A stretch of DNA of 64,000 nucleotides from Odobenus rosmarus divergens (GCF_000321225.1 NW_004450380.1:2969397-3033396); one strand, 5' to 3'. Counted from the first letter of the stretch, positions 22,723-33,589 are shown. Notes: generated from the sequence alone by a model not told the origin. Made by a program: numbers and translations.

Positions 22723-22833
22723 CTTGTCTTGGGTTTGGCATCGCAAACAGTCACATTCGAAACAGTACTGGTCCCTCAGCTGCTCCCGGCGCTCCTCACT
22801 GGTCATCAGCATGTCCAGGTAGCAGATGGTGAG
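22723..22833 (-). CDS. SMYD3: SMYD3 coding exon, about human residues 235-271 (catalytic Tyr and post-SET zinc site)
   Basis: This 111-bp exon of exactly 37 codons begins LTICYLDMLMTSEERREQLR and continues DQYCFECDCLRCQTQDK. The acceptor is a C-rich tract ending in AG just before CTC; the donor is GTATGT after GACAAG. The first residues contain the Tyr equivalent to catalytic Tyr239. CFECDCLRC holds the post-SET cysteines equivalent to Cys261, Cys263 and Cys266, which bind one zinc together with Cys208 of the previous exon. The phase is 0 at both ends, so skipping this exon would keep frame but remove Tyr239 and three zinc ligands. Glu replaces human Lys251 and Leu replaces human Phe264, by recall of the human sequence. 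The next exon (about residue 272 onward) is not found to the left. Confidence 0.97.
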
Positions 22834-23357
22834 CTGGGGGGGCCACAGAGGAGAGGGTCACGTGGCTGTGGTGCTCATCGTCTTTAACACATGCTTACTA
22901 TCATTGCTGATTATTTAAGCAAAACACATTTTCATTACACACCAAAAAGCGCAAAAAGGAAAGATACTACTTACAGTCTCTCTATGCAAATAATCACTTG
23001 TAAAATTTTAATGCATTACCTCCGGTCTTTGTTGTGTGGTGAGCACCTGTATATTATACACTTACTTTAAAGATCTGGACTCCTGGCCTCTATACACTTT
23101 TACGCCTCACCTTTTATCCACCAAATAAGAGAATATCAAGAGCTGGCATGTGTTGGGTAGTACTAAGGCTGGGTAGTAAAAGCTATAACCGCTTGCAATC
23201 AGAGAAGTCAGATCAATTCTAGCCCCCAAAGGGGCAGCAGATGACACACCCAGATGCTCTTAAATCCTAATCAGTCCTGCAGCCTCATGGAATTTGAAGT
23301 CAACCAAATTTGGTGGCTTTGAAGTTAGGAAACTGTTTTACTTGTGACTACAGAAAA

Positions 23358-23559
23358 AGGGGGCACCTGGGTGGCTCAGTCGGTTAAGCAACTGCCTTCA
23401 GCTCAGGTCATGATCCTGGAATCGCGGAATCGAGTCCCATATCGGGCTCCCTGCTCAGTGGGGAGTCTGCTTCTCCCTCTGACCCTCCCTCCTCTCATGC
23501 TCTCTGTCTCTCATTCTCTCTCTCTCTCAAATAAATAAAATCTTAAAAAAAAAAAAAAG
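23358..23559 (+). mobile_element. CAN-SINE, antisense to SMYD3, 525 bp upstream of the catalytic-Tyr exon
   Basis: A complete copy from GGGGCACCTGGGTGGCTCAG to AAATAAAATCTT and a 14-base A-run. On the gene strand the A-run becomes a T-tract in the intron just upstream of the exon at 22833. No clean target duplication was found. Confidence 0.92.
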
Positions 23560-23799
23560 GAATAATTTCCAAGTAGGGAGAACTTGGAATGTGATCCTAG
23601 ATGGAAGCTCTTAAGCTGACTTCCTTGGGCCCTTTCAAACAGTGATTATGTTGTCTTGGATGGTGAAAGGTCAGGTTTCTCTGTTGCTGTCAAGTTCCAC
23701 TTGGAGACACAGGTCTTTGGGTAATATTGCGATGTTCACACATCCCACACTCGACCAGATCTATATACGCTGAAAGGCTAATTCAATATACACAAAATG

Positions 23800-23931
23800 G
23801 CACTACTGATCTCCCCAGGCCTGTTCCATCTCTGCTGGAGCCGTCCCAAACTCAGCTGACAGCAATGCATCTTTCGTGTCCTTCAAGAAGAAACCTCAAA
23901 GTCATCTTTGATTTCTCTCTTTCACATTCTT
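23800..23931 (+). mobile_element. L2 LINE fragment, left part (interrupted by L1)
   Basis: 'ccttcaagaagaaacctcaaagtcatctttgatttctctctttcacattc' resembles the L2 ORF2 C-terminal region. Its continuation lies at 24679-24790 beyond the L1. Confidence 0.55.
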
Positions 23932-24665
23932 TTTTTTCTTTAAATTTTTTATTGTTATGTTAATCACCACACATTACATCATTAGTTTTTGATGTAGTGT
24001 TCCATGATTCATCGTTTGTGCATAACACCCAGTGCTCCACGCAGAACGTGCCCTCTTTAATACCCAACACCAGGCTAACCCGTCCCTCCACACCCTCCCC
24101 TCTAGAACTCTCAGTTTGTTTTTCAAAGTCCATCGTCTCTCATGGTTCGTCTCCCCCTCCGATTTACCCCCCTTCATTCTTCCCCTCCTGCTATCTTTTT
24201 TTTTTCTTAACATATATTGCATTATTTGTTTCAGAGGTACAGATCTGTGATTCAACAGTCTTGCACAATTCACAGTGCTCACCATAGCACATACCCTCCC
24301 CAATGTCTATCACCCAGCCACCCCATCCCTCCCACCCCACCCCCACTCCAGCAACCCTCAGTTTGTTTCCTGAGATTAAGAATTCCTCATATCAGTGAGG
24401 TCATATGATACATGTCTTTCTCTGATTGACTTATTTCACTCAGCATAACACCCTCCAGTTCCATCCACATCATTGCAAATGGCAAGATCTCATTCCTTTT
24501 GATGGCTGCATATTCCACTGTGTATATATACCACATCTTCTTTATCCATTCATCTGTCGATGGACGTCTTGGCTCTTTCCACAGTTTGGCTATTGTGGAC
24601 ATTGCTGCTATAAACATCGGGGTGCACATACCCCTTCGGATCCTGACATTTGTATCTTTGTCTCC
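23932..24665 (-). mobile_element. Young LINE-1 3' end, sense to SMYD3, with target-site duplication
   Basis: On the minus strand this begins in ORF2, with an open stretch of about 80 codons (CTPMFIAAMSTIAKLWKEPR to the stop at 24387). It continues through the same two-block 3' UTR seen at 106-685 and ends in AATAAAAAATT and an A-run. The 13-bp CTTTCACATTCTT is repeated at 23919-23931 and 24666-24678. Because it has the same orientation as SMYD3, its AATAAA (gene-strand signal at 23953-23948) lies in the pre-mRNA. Confidence 0.93.
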
Positions 24666-24678
24666 CTTTCACATTCTT

Positions 24679-24790
24679 GCCCAATCCACCAGGAAATTCT
24701 GTGCGTCCAACCTTAAAAATATATCCAGAATCAACCACTTTCTACCTCTCCCAATGTGACCATCCTGGTCTGAGTCACCTTCCAGTATCA
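24679..24790 (+). mobile_element. L2 LINE fragment, right part
   Basis: 'ccaatccaccaggaaattctgtgcgtccaacc' and 'aaaatatatccagaatcaaccactttctacctctcc' continue the L2 reading order from 23931, confirming that the L1 split an L2 copy. Confidence 0.6.
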
Positions 24791-26739
24791 TATGACCTCA
24801 CTGGAAGAAAGGCCTGGTCAGCCGACCAGAGCTGGCCCAGCCCCCATGGCCACCCCCAGGGTGACAGAAGCCACGGCCCGGTCTGGCTAGCTGGCTCTCT
24901 CTAGACCCTTCCCATGTTAGGCAACTATATCACACTGCTCCGAAACACAGAAATAAGAGTATCTGGCCTCAAGACGTGTAGGCTACGGTTTTACTGAATG
25001 TCTACTCCATGCTAGGCACGGAGTGAGGCAGTGTGAGGCAGTGAAAATCAGCAAAGGTCTGGGATCCTTCGGAATTTGCACCCACATCCCTTGATTCAAG
25101 CCAGATACTCTTTCTATAATATGGCTGCTTCTCATTCTTCTGGGGGCTGAATGGAGACTCACTTCTTGAGGGGCTGCACCAGCATCAACCCTAAAATGCG
25201 TAAGCCTGCACTCCGTAGTGGTCTGTGACAACTGGGCTCCTTCAGATTTAAGTCCCTAAATCCCTTTTTTTGCTTGTGATCTGAACCTGGGGCTGCCTGG
25301 GAGATGCAAAGGGCCATCATACCAGGCTTTGTTTTAGGATAACTCTATGTCCCAAATTCCAAATAACCAATTTCAAAGCACACTTTTGAAACCGCCTGCT
25401 AGTAAGTCTGGGGAAGGGTATGCATTCATCTTGTCTCAACAGGCTCTGAGAGCCCCGGTTTCCTTAAATGAGGTGATGGTAAAATGAACTGAACTTCATG
25501 CTCCCTCTTGGGTTGGCTCTGGGACTCTCCTTCTTAATCCAGCCCAATGGCTCTTAGTCATCAGCCCCTGCCATCAGATTAGATCACTGGGTGAGTACTA
25601 TGTGCCCAGTGTGAAACCAACAAACCCAGGGCTAGAGAAAGAAATTTGGTTAACCGAAGACTTAATTACAAGGGCCAAAACTCATGAGTGATCACACCAA
25701 GCAGTGAATGGGCAACAGGAGACTAGTTATTTCATTTAACCCCACTAACTAGACTCTGACAGCCTCTGTCACTACCCTGTAATTGCCTGTAATCACTACC
25801 TGGACTGGGCTATGGCTTTCTAACGGGCCCTGGGTTTGTTGGCTGCGGGTAAGGCACACAAAGGCTTCCCCACTGATCTTCTGTTTGCCTTTCTAGCCTG
25901 GACACTTTCCAGTCTTCACGATTATATACACTGTGACTCCTCAGAAAGGGTGTGCTCGGTGAGAGCCGGTACTGAGCATCCCTGCCCCAGCTAGCTCATG
26001 CCTGCCCTGCACCATCAGCTTCTTCAGAGCACTATCAGCCGGCAAGCTTGGCTCAAACACGCCGCTTCCCATGAAGACTGCCCCATTTGTCCCTTTTTGC
26101 CTCTTCCACATTCATCCAAGTTCACAAAATACTCTGTGTCAAAACTGAAGATCTCAATGGCAAAACATTTTTATGCCTATTTTGGGGGGGGAAGCACCAT
26201 AGGTTACTAATGGGCAATGACAGTGAAATCATTTTATCAGCCAAAGATAAAAAGCCTTTCTTGAAGACTCACTGGTTCACCACTTTTAATGAACAATCTG
26301 CTCACTACATGTAGGGCTCATTTAGCAGGAACGTATATATGAAACTTGGCCATTGATCAGTGGATGCTTTAATGGCATAGAACAAAATCGCATTAAAATA
26401 TTAATGCCACTGACCATTGCTTTGCCATTTTAGAGCAGCTTTTATGGGAAATGCAGTAAATCACTTCCAACATTAGAGTAATATCATGAAAGATATTTGC
26501 TGGATATTGGATATATTGCTTACTTGAATATTTCAAGGCAAAGGAACCCCTTTTCCATGAAGCCCATCTTTTCATTATGTACAACAGAATGGATAAGAAG
26601 ACCAAATTAAAATTAGACTTCATTTTCATTTCTGGAATCACACAGTCACAATTACAAATTTTTCTGCGGTTACTGGCTCTGACCTGAAAACAAGACTGCA
26701 AATCTCACTTCTTTTTAAAATCACACCTGAGTGTTAGTG

Positions 26740-27540
26740 TTTCTCTTCTTGTTGTCCCACCCTTGTATTCAGTCATTAGCAAATCCTGCTAATTTTAGCT
26801 TCTAAATATCATATTCCTCAGATCCCCCATCATGAGCCGCCACCTGAATTTCTCCTGACTTTGGGGCGCCATTGTCACCTCTTGCTTAGATTACTGCATC
26901 AACATGACCCTCACTGGCCCAACCTTGCTTACACATGGAAAATCTGATCACAGTGCCTCTGCTTCAGTGTGGCCCCACTGCCTGTCCCCAACCCCTTCAT
27001 GAATATCTACTGAGTGCCTCCCATAGACCAGACATCGTTAGGAGTTCCTTAATAAGGCCCCCGTGGGGTCCTATAATCACGTCTGGTGCCTGCATATTCC
27101 CTCATTGGCTGGTCACATTCAAAGTCTTCAGTCAACTGATAAGAATGCTTCCTACTCCTTGAACTCACCATTCTGTCCCTTGTCTCTGTGTCTTTGTCTA
27201 GAACGCCTTCACCTGTGTCAAGCAACTTGAACTCTATGGATCCTTCAAGAGTCTAGGAGTCCCTTCTCTGGAAGCCTTTCTTACCCGCTCGCCCACCCCT
27301 GCCCCCTACCACCACTTGGATGCCCCTAATCTGAACGTCTATAAAGCCCTAAGTACTTTATACTATTGTACATTTCATATTCTCTTACTATTTTCTGTTC
27401 TATGTCAGTTTCCTCGTTTATACCTTGAGCTCTGGAAGGCAAGGCTAGGTCTTACTCATCTTTGTATTCCCAATGCCCACCCCAGGACATGACACCCAAT
27501 AAGTAGGCAGTGAATTTGTCAAATGACTTAGCATATAAGT
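26740..27540 (+). mobile_element. L2 LINE 3' region
   Basis: L2-like order: 'ttagcaaatcctgctaattttagcttctaaatatc', 'cacctcttgcttagattactgcatcaacatgaccctc', 'tgagctctggaaggcaaggctaggtcttactcatctttgtattccc', ending 'aataagtaggcagtgaatttgtc'. Much diverged. Confidence 0.65.
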
Positions 27541-27920
27541 AAAGGGGACTGAGAGAGAAGAAACAGACTGTCTTAATCCCACAACAATTTAAATTAAAAC
27601 CAATATGAGGGATACTGACATGCTCAGTTTATGCAAATCATATTTTTCACAGTTGATACGGCTCCAGAGGATGCTGGTAGCCAGGGGCGTTATCTGTAAC
27701 AGCTACAACCTCTTTTTACCAGGAATTTCCACGAGCGTGGCCTAGACTGTCCAGCTTTCTTCCCTGATCCATGTTTTAGAACACCATTAGCGGATAACAC
27801 ACATTTCATGGCTTACCAAAACCCTGAAGAGGCAGCTGTCAGCAATCCAGCATGAGGGCCATGCCTCAAACCTTACTATAAACCTTTCTGTAGGAGGTAC
27901 TAGATGAGGAGACAAAAACC

Positions 27921-27957
27921 CCAAAGCAAAACCAAACCAAACAAACCAAACCAAACT
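27921..27957. repeat. Imperfect (AAACC)n simple repeat
   Basis: A short run of AAACC/CAAAC units after 'gacaaaaacc'. Confidence 0.85.
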
Positions 27958-29140
27958 AACAGACCCAACAACTCAGCATTACAGTGGAAATCCTGAAATA
28001 GCAAAGCGTTATAGATAGTGCTGGTTTGAAGCGAAGGGTCTGAAAGTGGTCCAAGGGATGGGCTTCATGTGCAGAGAAACAAAGGGTAGGAAATTTCCAT
28101 GGTGACTTCTACTGTGGAACCTATGCAAATTCCCAGTCTCCTGGGCTAAGGTCTGAAATGGTCTCATCTCAAACTGGTAATGGCTGGCTTTCATGTTACT
28201 TTCTTTCTGGGGCCCGTGGGACACAGCTGAAGATTAGTGGTAGTTTTAAAAATGGCTCTAACATTCTATTCCACCTCTGGTTTTGTCTGCAGCAAGCCTT
28301 ATTCACTCACTCAACAGATACAGAGTAAGGATCTTCTCTCTAAGAAGCACTACACAGTCGTCCCTCATGGAGCCTGTATCCTGGGTCTCACATCCCAGGG
28401 AGCATGTGCTAGAACCAGGGGCTCCCTGATGAGCAGCAGAGCCAAGATGCAAAGTTGATCCTCTGAAACTGCCAAAAGCTTCTAAATTTACTTCCTTGCT
28501 CAGTTGAACTAAAGCAAATATTTGCACAATAAAAAGGAACTACCCCTCTTAACCTCAAAATGTCTTTTCTCCTGGTTCTCCCTCTGCCCCAAGGGGCAGT
28601 TTGAAATGTGTGGGAGGAATGTCAGGTGTTGGGGGTGGGCAGCTATAGGCATCAACTGACCTGGGACTCAGGACAGCAGCTTTCACCGACGCAGTGAACC
28701 GATGACCATCCAGAATGCCAACAGTTCCCTCAGGGACAAGCAATCCTGGGCTCCATGGAAGCTCACTTTAAGGGAAGTCAAGTCAACAACGAGCCACAAA
28801 TGCCTCCTGGGGGCAAGGTCAAGTACTGGGTACTAAGGGAGATACGGAAGTAAGACACAAGGGCCTGTCCTCATGACGCTTATGGCCGAACAGAGAAGTC
28901 ACCAGAAGAGCCAGAATAATCTCAAAGAAAATAAAGGAGATCTCAAAGCGAAAGACATTTCCTGTAATCTGGGAAATCAGGAAGAGGTTTATAGAAGGGA
29001 TGATGTTTGAAAGAACCTGGAAGGGTATGTGACATTAACACAGGAAAATGGGGGGGGGGGAACAACCGTGCAGACAAAATGTCACCCACCAAGACCCACA
29101 ATGGGGTGGGGAAAATTTTACTTTCTGGAGAAAAAAAAAA

Positions 29141-29510
29141 ATCAAGCTCATAGCCACAGAGAACAGATCAGTAGTTGCCAGAGGTGGGAGGGGGGTGCAA
29201 AATAGGTGAAGCGGGTCAAAAGGTACAAAGTTCCGATGATAAAGTAAGCCAGTCCTAGGTATACAAGGTACAGCATGGCAAGTATAGTTAACAATACTGC
29301 AAAGCATATTTGAAAGTCACTAAGAGCGTAAATCTTAAAATTCTCATCACAAGAGAAAAAATATCTGTAACTATGTTTGGTGATGGATGTTAACTAGATG
29401 GACTGTGGTGATCATTTCACAATATACACAAACATCGAATCATTGTGTGATACACTGGAAACTTACAGAATGTCATATGTCGATTACACCTCAATTAAAA
29501 TTATCTTCCA
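29141..29510 (+). mobile_element. LINE-1 3' UTR fragment, old type
   Basis: 'cagatcagtagttgccagaggtgggagggg', 'gtatagttaacaatactgc' and 'gtcatatgtcgattacacctcaattaaaa' are the 3' end of an old mammalian L1, distinct from the carnivore 3' UTR at 106-685. Confidence 0.8.
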
Positions 29511-31030
29511 AAGAGACGGTATGAAAGGACTTGGAGGGAGAATCCTCCGTTTGTTGGGAAGCTGCTTTGATAAGTATCATGCGGGAATGTATCTGAGTCT
29601 GCAGGGCCTGATCCTGAGCACAATTATTTTGTGTCAAGCGAGAGGAAGGATTTGCTTGTTGCTCCAGAGATGGAAGGAAAAGGATATGAAAAAAGTGAAA
29701 TCAGCACCAAGAAACAAGACTTTTTTTCAACTAAATGAAAACCAACCAAGGAAAATAATGGGCAACCAAGCCTAGAAAACAAGGCATAGGAAAATCTATT
29801 TGTTGATCCTGAAAATGCCGACTGTTTGTATTAGTTTTTCTGTTTGCCTCTCCAGTTATTAATTTTTTTAATTTAGTAAATCATCCTCCTATCAGCAGCA
29901 GCGACATCGTCTTCGGGGATAGTCAGCCCTCAGCTCCCACACTAATGCTGCTGCAAATGGACAGCGCCCCCCTTTCTTACCTGCCTTGCAATCACATGTG
30001 GCCCAAGAATAAAAAACAACGTAATTCTCCATCTTGTTGACAGATACCCCAGTGTACTGAGCACAGGGGTCCTAAAAATGGGAAACCCAGTAAGTGGCTG
30101 TATAGGAGACAGCTTATTCAGTTGAAAATCAGATTGGAGGGAAGTCTTGTTGAAGCCCAATCCCTGTCTACATAAAATATGGTGCCCTTGAGTTTAGGTT
30201 TTATTGGTTGAGTGCTGCATAAATGCAATAAAAGCTTATGATACTCTGCTTTCCTTGCAATAAATATCCACTTTAGCAAATTGGAAGGTGGAAGGAAACT
30301 AGGTTCTAAAAAGTGTAAAATACCTATAAGCCCACATTCGGTGTGGTTACGTGTGCAAACCCTGTGTGGGCTCCGCTTTGGGAGCCCAGGGGCAGCTCAT
30401 CCCCAGCTGCCTTGTGAGACCTGGAGCTTCGGAGAAGGACCTGTGGCAGGTTACAACTCCGGAGGGTCAAGGCTAAGTCACTACAGGAGGTTGTACTCCC
30501 TGGCCTCTCTGCCCTTCGCATCTTTGCTGAACAATTGCCCAGAAACGTTCAGAGCTCTGTAAAGGCCCCATGACCACATGAACGAGTAAATCTTGTTTGC
30601 TTTCTTGCCACAAAGATACATGAGTCACCTGCAAAATGGGACAAGTAGCCCTGGGGGTAAGTAAGCCCTTGGGATCCCATTCACAAGCCGGGCTGCATTC
30701 CTGCCCACGAAGGATGAGCACTGGCCGGGATGCGAAAGGCTGGCAAACCGTCACATGCACAGAACATGGACACTCCGTCACACACTCACACCCCTCTCTT
30801 GCACACACACAAGAGGACCTGCTGAGATCCAAAGAAATGGTGGTTTACAAAGGCAATCCATCTAAAATCCTGGACAAGGACTGAGGGGAAAATCAGTCAT
30901 TGGGTGGACGCATTATGGCTCTTCTCCCTGGCGGAACAATCGGGAGAAGCTGTCCCTCAGGCACAGCTGGTTTCAGGGAAGGGTCTCTGATGAAAAGGAG
31001 GCCAGGCGGTGGGAAAAGCAGGTGGCTTAC

Positions 31031-31133
31031 CTCCTCTCCTGCCTCGATGTCCCGGACTGCTCGCAGTAAGAGGTGGGGCCCGTTGAACACAATGGAACAA
31101 TTGGGGTCACAGCTATGATTTAGCAAAGACATA
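31031..31133 (-). CDS. SMYD3: SMYD3 coding exon, about human residues 200-234 (SET domain NHSC motif)
   Basis: This 103-bp exon supplies the last base of the split Ser codon and then 34 codons: MSLLNHSCDPNCSIVFNGPH followed by LLLRAVRDIEAGEE. The acceptor on the gene strand is TTTCTCTTTCCTCCAG and the donor is GTAAGC directly after GAGGAG. NHSCDPNC is the hallmark SET motif: Asn205 and His206 (human numbering) contact S-adenosylmethionine, and the first Cys of the motif (Cys208) is one ligand of the post-SET zinc. The exon ends in phase 0 and joins cleanly to the next one. Compared with human SMYD3 from memory, Met replaces Ile201 and Ala replaces Val231. A reading frame continues past the donor into intron, but those extra codons are not SMYD3-like. 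Confidence 0.97.
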
Positions 31134-31689
31134 CTGGAGGAAAGAGAAAAATAGGGTAGCGTCACTCAGCAGACAGTCAAGCATCTAAAGTTAACGAATA
31201 TAATCAGCAAAAGACACTTCAGCATGGGGGGGTGGGGGCAGAGGGGACAGGTAAGGTTGACAGGGCACCAGGGACTGAGGGCTCTAGAAGTCCCAGAAAT
31301 GTCACTAGCCCACATCGCATAACGCGAAATGCTCCCCAAGATGGAGGCTACTTAGGGAAGTGTGTTAACAAAAACCTTTTCTGAGCGCTTTCTGGGGGTG
31401 AGTGTGGGGGATAGCTGTCTCCTTAGATGGCAGCCAGGACCCCACCGGCCTTTCTCACACAGCTCTGGTCTGTGCGGCCCCTTTGCAGGACCTGCCTGCC
31501 TCCTGAAGAATAACGAGAGTCCTCCCTCTTACACAGAAAGCCGAGGGCATCTTGCTGACAAGATCCTGGAGCGCCTGGGGCCCCGGCGCAGTCGTTTTAA
31601 TATCACGAAGGTGGCTTTTTACCATCTGGGAAAGGGAATGAATTTAAGCTGCAACATATTGGATAATACTCAGAAGAACTGTAAGTGAG

Positions 31690-31895
31690 CGCTCACTGTG
31701 TAGAAAGCACTTTCTTAGCCCTTACACAAGTTTCCCAAATTCAAACATCATTCAAATCTCATGAGGGCCATTGAGAGATGAAGGAACGACCACGAGGAAG
31801 TCAACGGCTTGCCCCAGGACGCACAACCAGCAAGTGGGACCGAATCGGAACGAGGCGGCGTGAACTCCCACCTTGTGCTCTGACCCATCTTTCTC
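31690..31895 (+). repeat. MIR SINE inside the short SMYD3 intron
   Basis: 'gctcactgtgtagaaagcactttcttagcccttacac', then 'tctcatgagggccattgagagatgaagg' and 'aagtcaacggcttgccccaggacgcacaaccagcaagtggg' follow MIR core order. Confidence 0.75.
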
Positions 31896-32283
31896 GGGAC
31901 ACAGACCAACAGATGCATGATTTACAACACTTGTGAGAAGTGAGAAAAGCAGGTGAATTCTCAGGTTCACAACTAATGATAAGAAGGACTATATTTGTAT
32001 TTGCACCTTCCCAGCATGAAAACAAAATGGACTGAGGAGTGACTGCAGTGTTCGTGGAGGGACAGCCTGGCAGCTCAGGGGAAGAGGGTCCACCTCAGGA
32101 GCAGCCGCAGAGAGCACTTCAGAAGGTCAAACCCTGAAAGTCTGGGGCAATGGAGCTTGGAGTATGCTGAGCCAAAAGACCAAATGACCCCAGTGGGTGC
32201 AACACCATGAGTCTGGTGAAACACTGCTGTGCTTCTGCCCAGGAGGCTGGGGAACAAGATCAGGGCAGGTGGGAGAATAACCA

Positions 32284-32453
32284 TTTTTTTTGGATTTATT
32301 TATTTACTTGAGAGAGAGAGCATGAGCAGGGGGAGGGGCAGAGGGAGAGGGAGTAGCAGACTCCTCTCGGACCAGGGACTCGATCCCAGGACCCTGAGAT
32401 CATGACCTGAGCCAAAGGCAGACGCTTAACCGACTGAGCCAACCAGATGCCCC
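32284..32453 (-). mobile_element. CAN-SINE, reverse orientation
   Basis: Reverse tail, GA-rich tract and end GAGCCAACCAGATGCCCC. The short repeat AATAACCA flanks it at 32276-32283 and 32459-32466. It lies 300 bp downstream of the residue-178 exon, sense to the gene. Confidence 0.88.
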
Positions 32454-32753
32454 AAGGTAATAACCAAGTTTTGTTAGCACCCACGATCCCCAAATTCTTA
32501 CCCCAAGGCCCCCAAGATCAAGAATTTAGGTCTGAGGTGGGCTTCTTTGCTCATACCACAGCATATACTACAGGGTTATAAAATTCTTTTCTTTAAACTT
32601 AACATTTTCCATTTTCTTATAATTTATCATTAGGTTTCGAGCATTGCTCTTGAACCAGCTGCGGCAATCGCCTTTCTGACACCTTCCACAAAGTCAGGGA
32701 GCTGGGTGAATTACAGTTGTTTCTTCTAGTAAATGAAATACCATTTGCCGTAC

Positions 32754-32821
32754 CTCGGATATAGGCCAACACCAACTTCCTGCATCTCCGCATTACAGAT
32801 GGTGAAAGCATTGCAGATCAC
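32754..32821 (-). CDS. SMYD3: SMYD3 coding exon, about human residues 178-200 (SET domain, cofactor-binding segment)
   Basis: On the minus strand this 68-bp exon reads VICNAFTICNAEMQEVGVGL-YP and ends with two bases (AG) of a split Ser codon. It follows a pyrimidine-rich acceptor ending in TTTTTACAG and is followed by the donor GTACGG. The segment matches SMYD3 around human residues 178-200. The Asn and Phe of C-N-A-F correspond to Asn181 and Phe183, which line the S-adenosylmethionine and lysine-channel region. Human SMYD3, as I recall it, has Ser at position 182 where Ala is read here. The two leftover bases pair exactly with the first base of the exon at 31133 to give AGT (Ser), which supports both boundaries. 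By human gene structure this should be about exon 6; the number is not derived from the window. Confidence 0.95.
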
Positions 32822-33485
32822 CTGTAAAAACAAGGGGAAGACAATCAGGATTACCAGAGTCACCTAAGAAACTTTGCAGGCAAGAGAACAGAAATGTTCA
32901 AAATCAAATGTAGGAGTTTTAATACTTTAATAGTTGCTTTGGAAAGATCCAAGCCAAACAGGGATGCTCTTTCATTTGCAAAAGAAGGTATGTGGGACAC
33001 ACTTTCCTTAAGAAAGTCAGGTTAAGTGTACAACATCCTGTACAAAACCTCAGGCTTAAACCAGCACAGGGCCTGTTAAGTTCAATCTAATCCTCTCCTC
33101 CAAAGTTACACAGTTCCATTACAGGTTTAAGTTTCAGAATACAAATAATCTATTTATTGAGCACTAGACTCCTACCACCTTGGATTTTCTTTTCCCCTCA
33201 AACTGCCTGCAATTTCCAGATGCCACTGTGTATCGTGAGGAACAGCAGCCTGTCTTTTATTCCTACAAAGAGGGAAGGACACCCTGAGAGAGTCTGCAAT
33301 CCGAGCTGACGGACCACAAGGAGCACAGAAAGTCATTCATTCCAGCCATGGCATCTACTAGGGACATGGAAGGGCCTCACCGACTAGATAGCACAGTCCT
33401 ATACCCTATGGGGAGTGGGCCAAAAGGAATAGAAGATGTGATCACTGTGTTCAAGGGACCTCAAAACCTATGGAAGGCCACCCAG

Positions 33486-33560
33486 AATCACAAAAAGAGC
33501 ACTGGACTTAGAATCAGAAACCCTAGATCCTGGCCACACATTGCTGCCTCAGGCAGGTGC
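33486..33560 (+). repeat. MIR fragment
   Basis: 'aaaaagagcactggacttagaatcagaaaccctagatcctgg' matches the MIR tRNA-related part. Confidence 0.6.
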
Positions 33561-33589
33561 TGGGATGAGCAGTGAAGGAATAGAGCAAA

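Larger units (their letters stand above)
22834..31030 (-). other. SMYD3: SMYD3 intron between the NHSC exon and the catalytic-Tyr exon (8,197 bp)
   Basis: The intron is bounded by donor GTAAGC at its right end and a C-rich acceptor at its left end. It holds a SINE (23358-23559), an L2 split by a young L1 (23800-24790), a second L2 (26740-27540), a short (AAACC)n run and an L1 3' tail (29141-29510). The stretches 22834-23357, 24790-26740, 27960-29140 and 29520-31030 contain nothing I recognise. Confidence 0.85.
31134..32753 (-). other. SMYD3: SMYD3 intron between the two upstream SET exons (1,620 bp)
   Basis: This short intron has donor GTACGG and an acceptor tract ending CTTTCCTCCAG. It carries a MIR (31690-31895) and a CAN-SINE (32284-32453). 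Nothing else recognisable was seen in 31134-31685, 31900-32275 or 32470-32753. Confidence 0.9.

Noticed and set aside
22528..22812. 94-codon minus-strand frame as a complete small gene
   Set aside because: It starts at an internal Met of the SMYD3 exon and reads past the GTATGT donor into intron.
30893..31165. 90-codon minus-strand frame as a complete small gene
   Set aside because: Only 31031-31133 is coding SMYD3; both ends read into intron past clear splice sites.
32617..32811. 64-codon minus-strand frame over the residue-178 exon
   Set aside because: It is in a different frame from the SMYD3 reading and crosses the splice donor; the SMYD3 frame fits known protein and phases.
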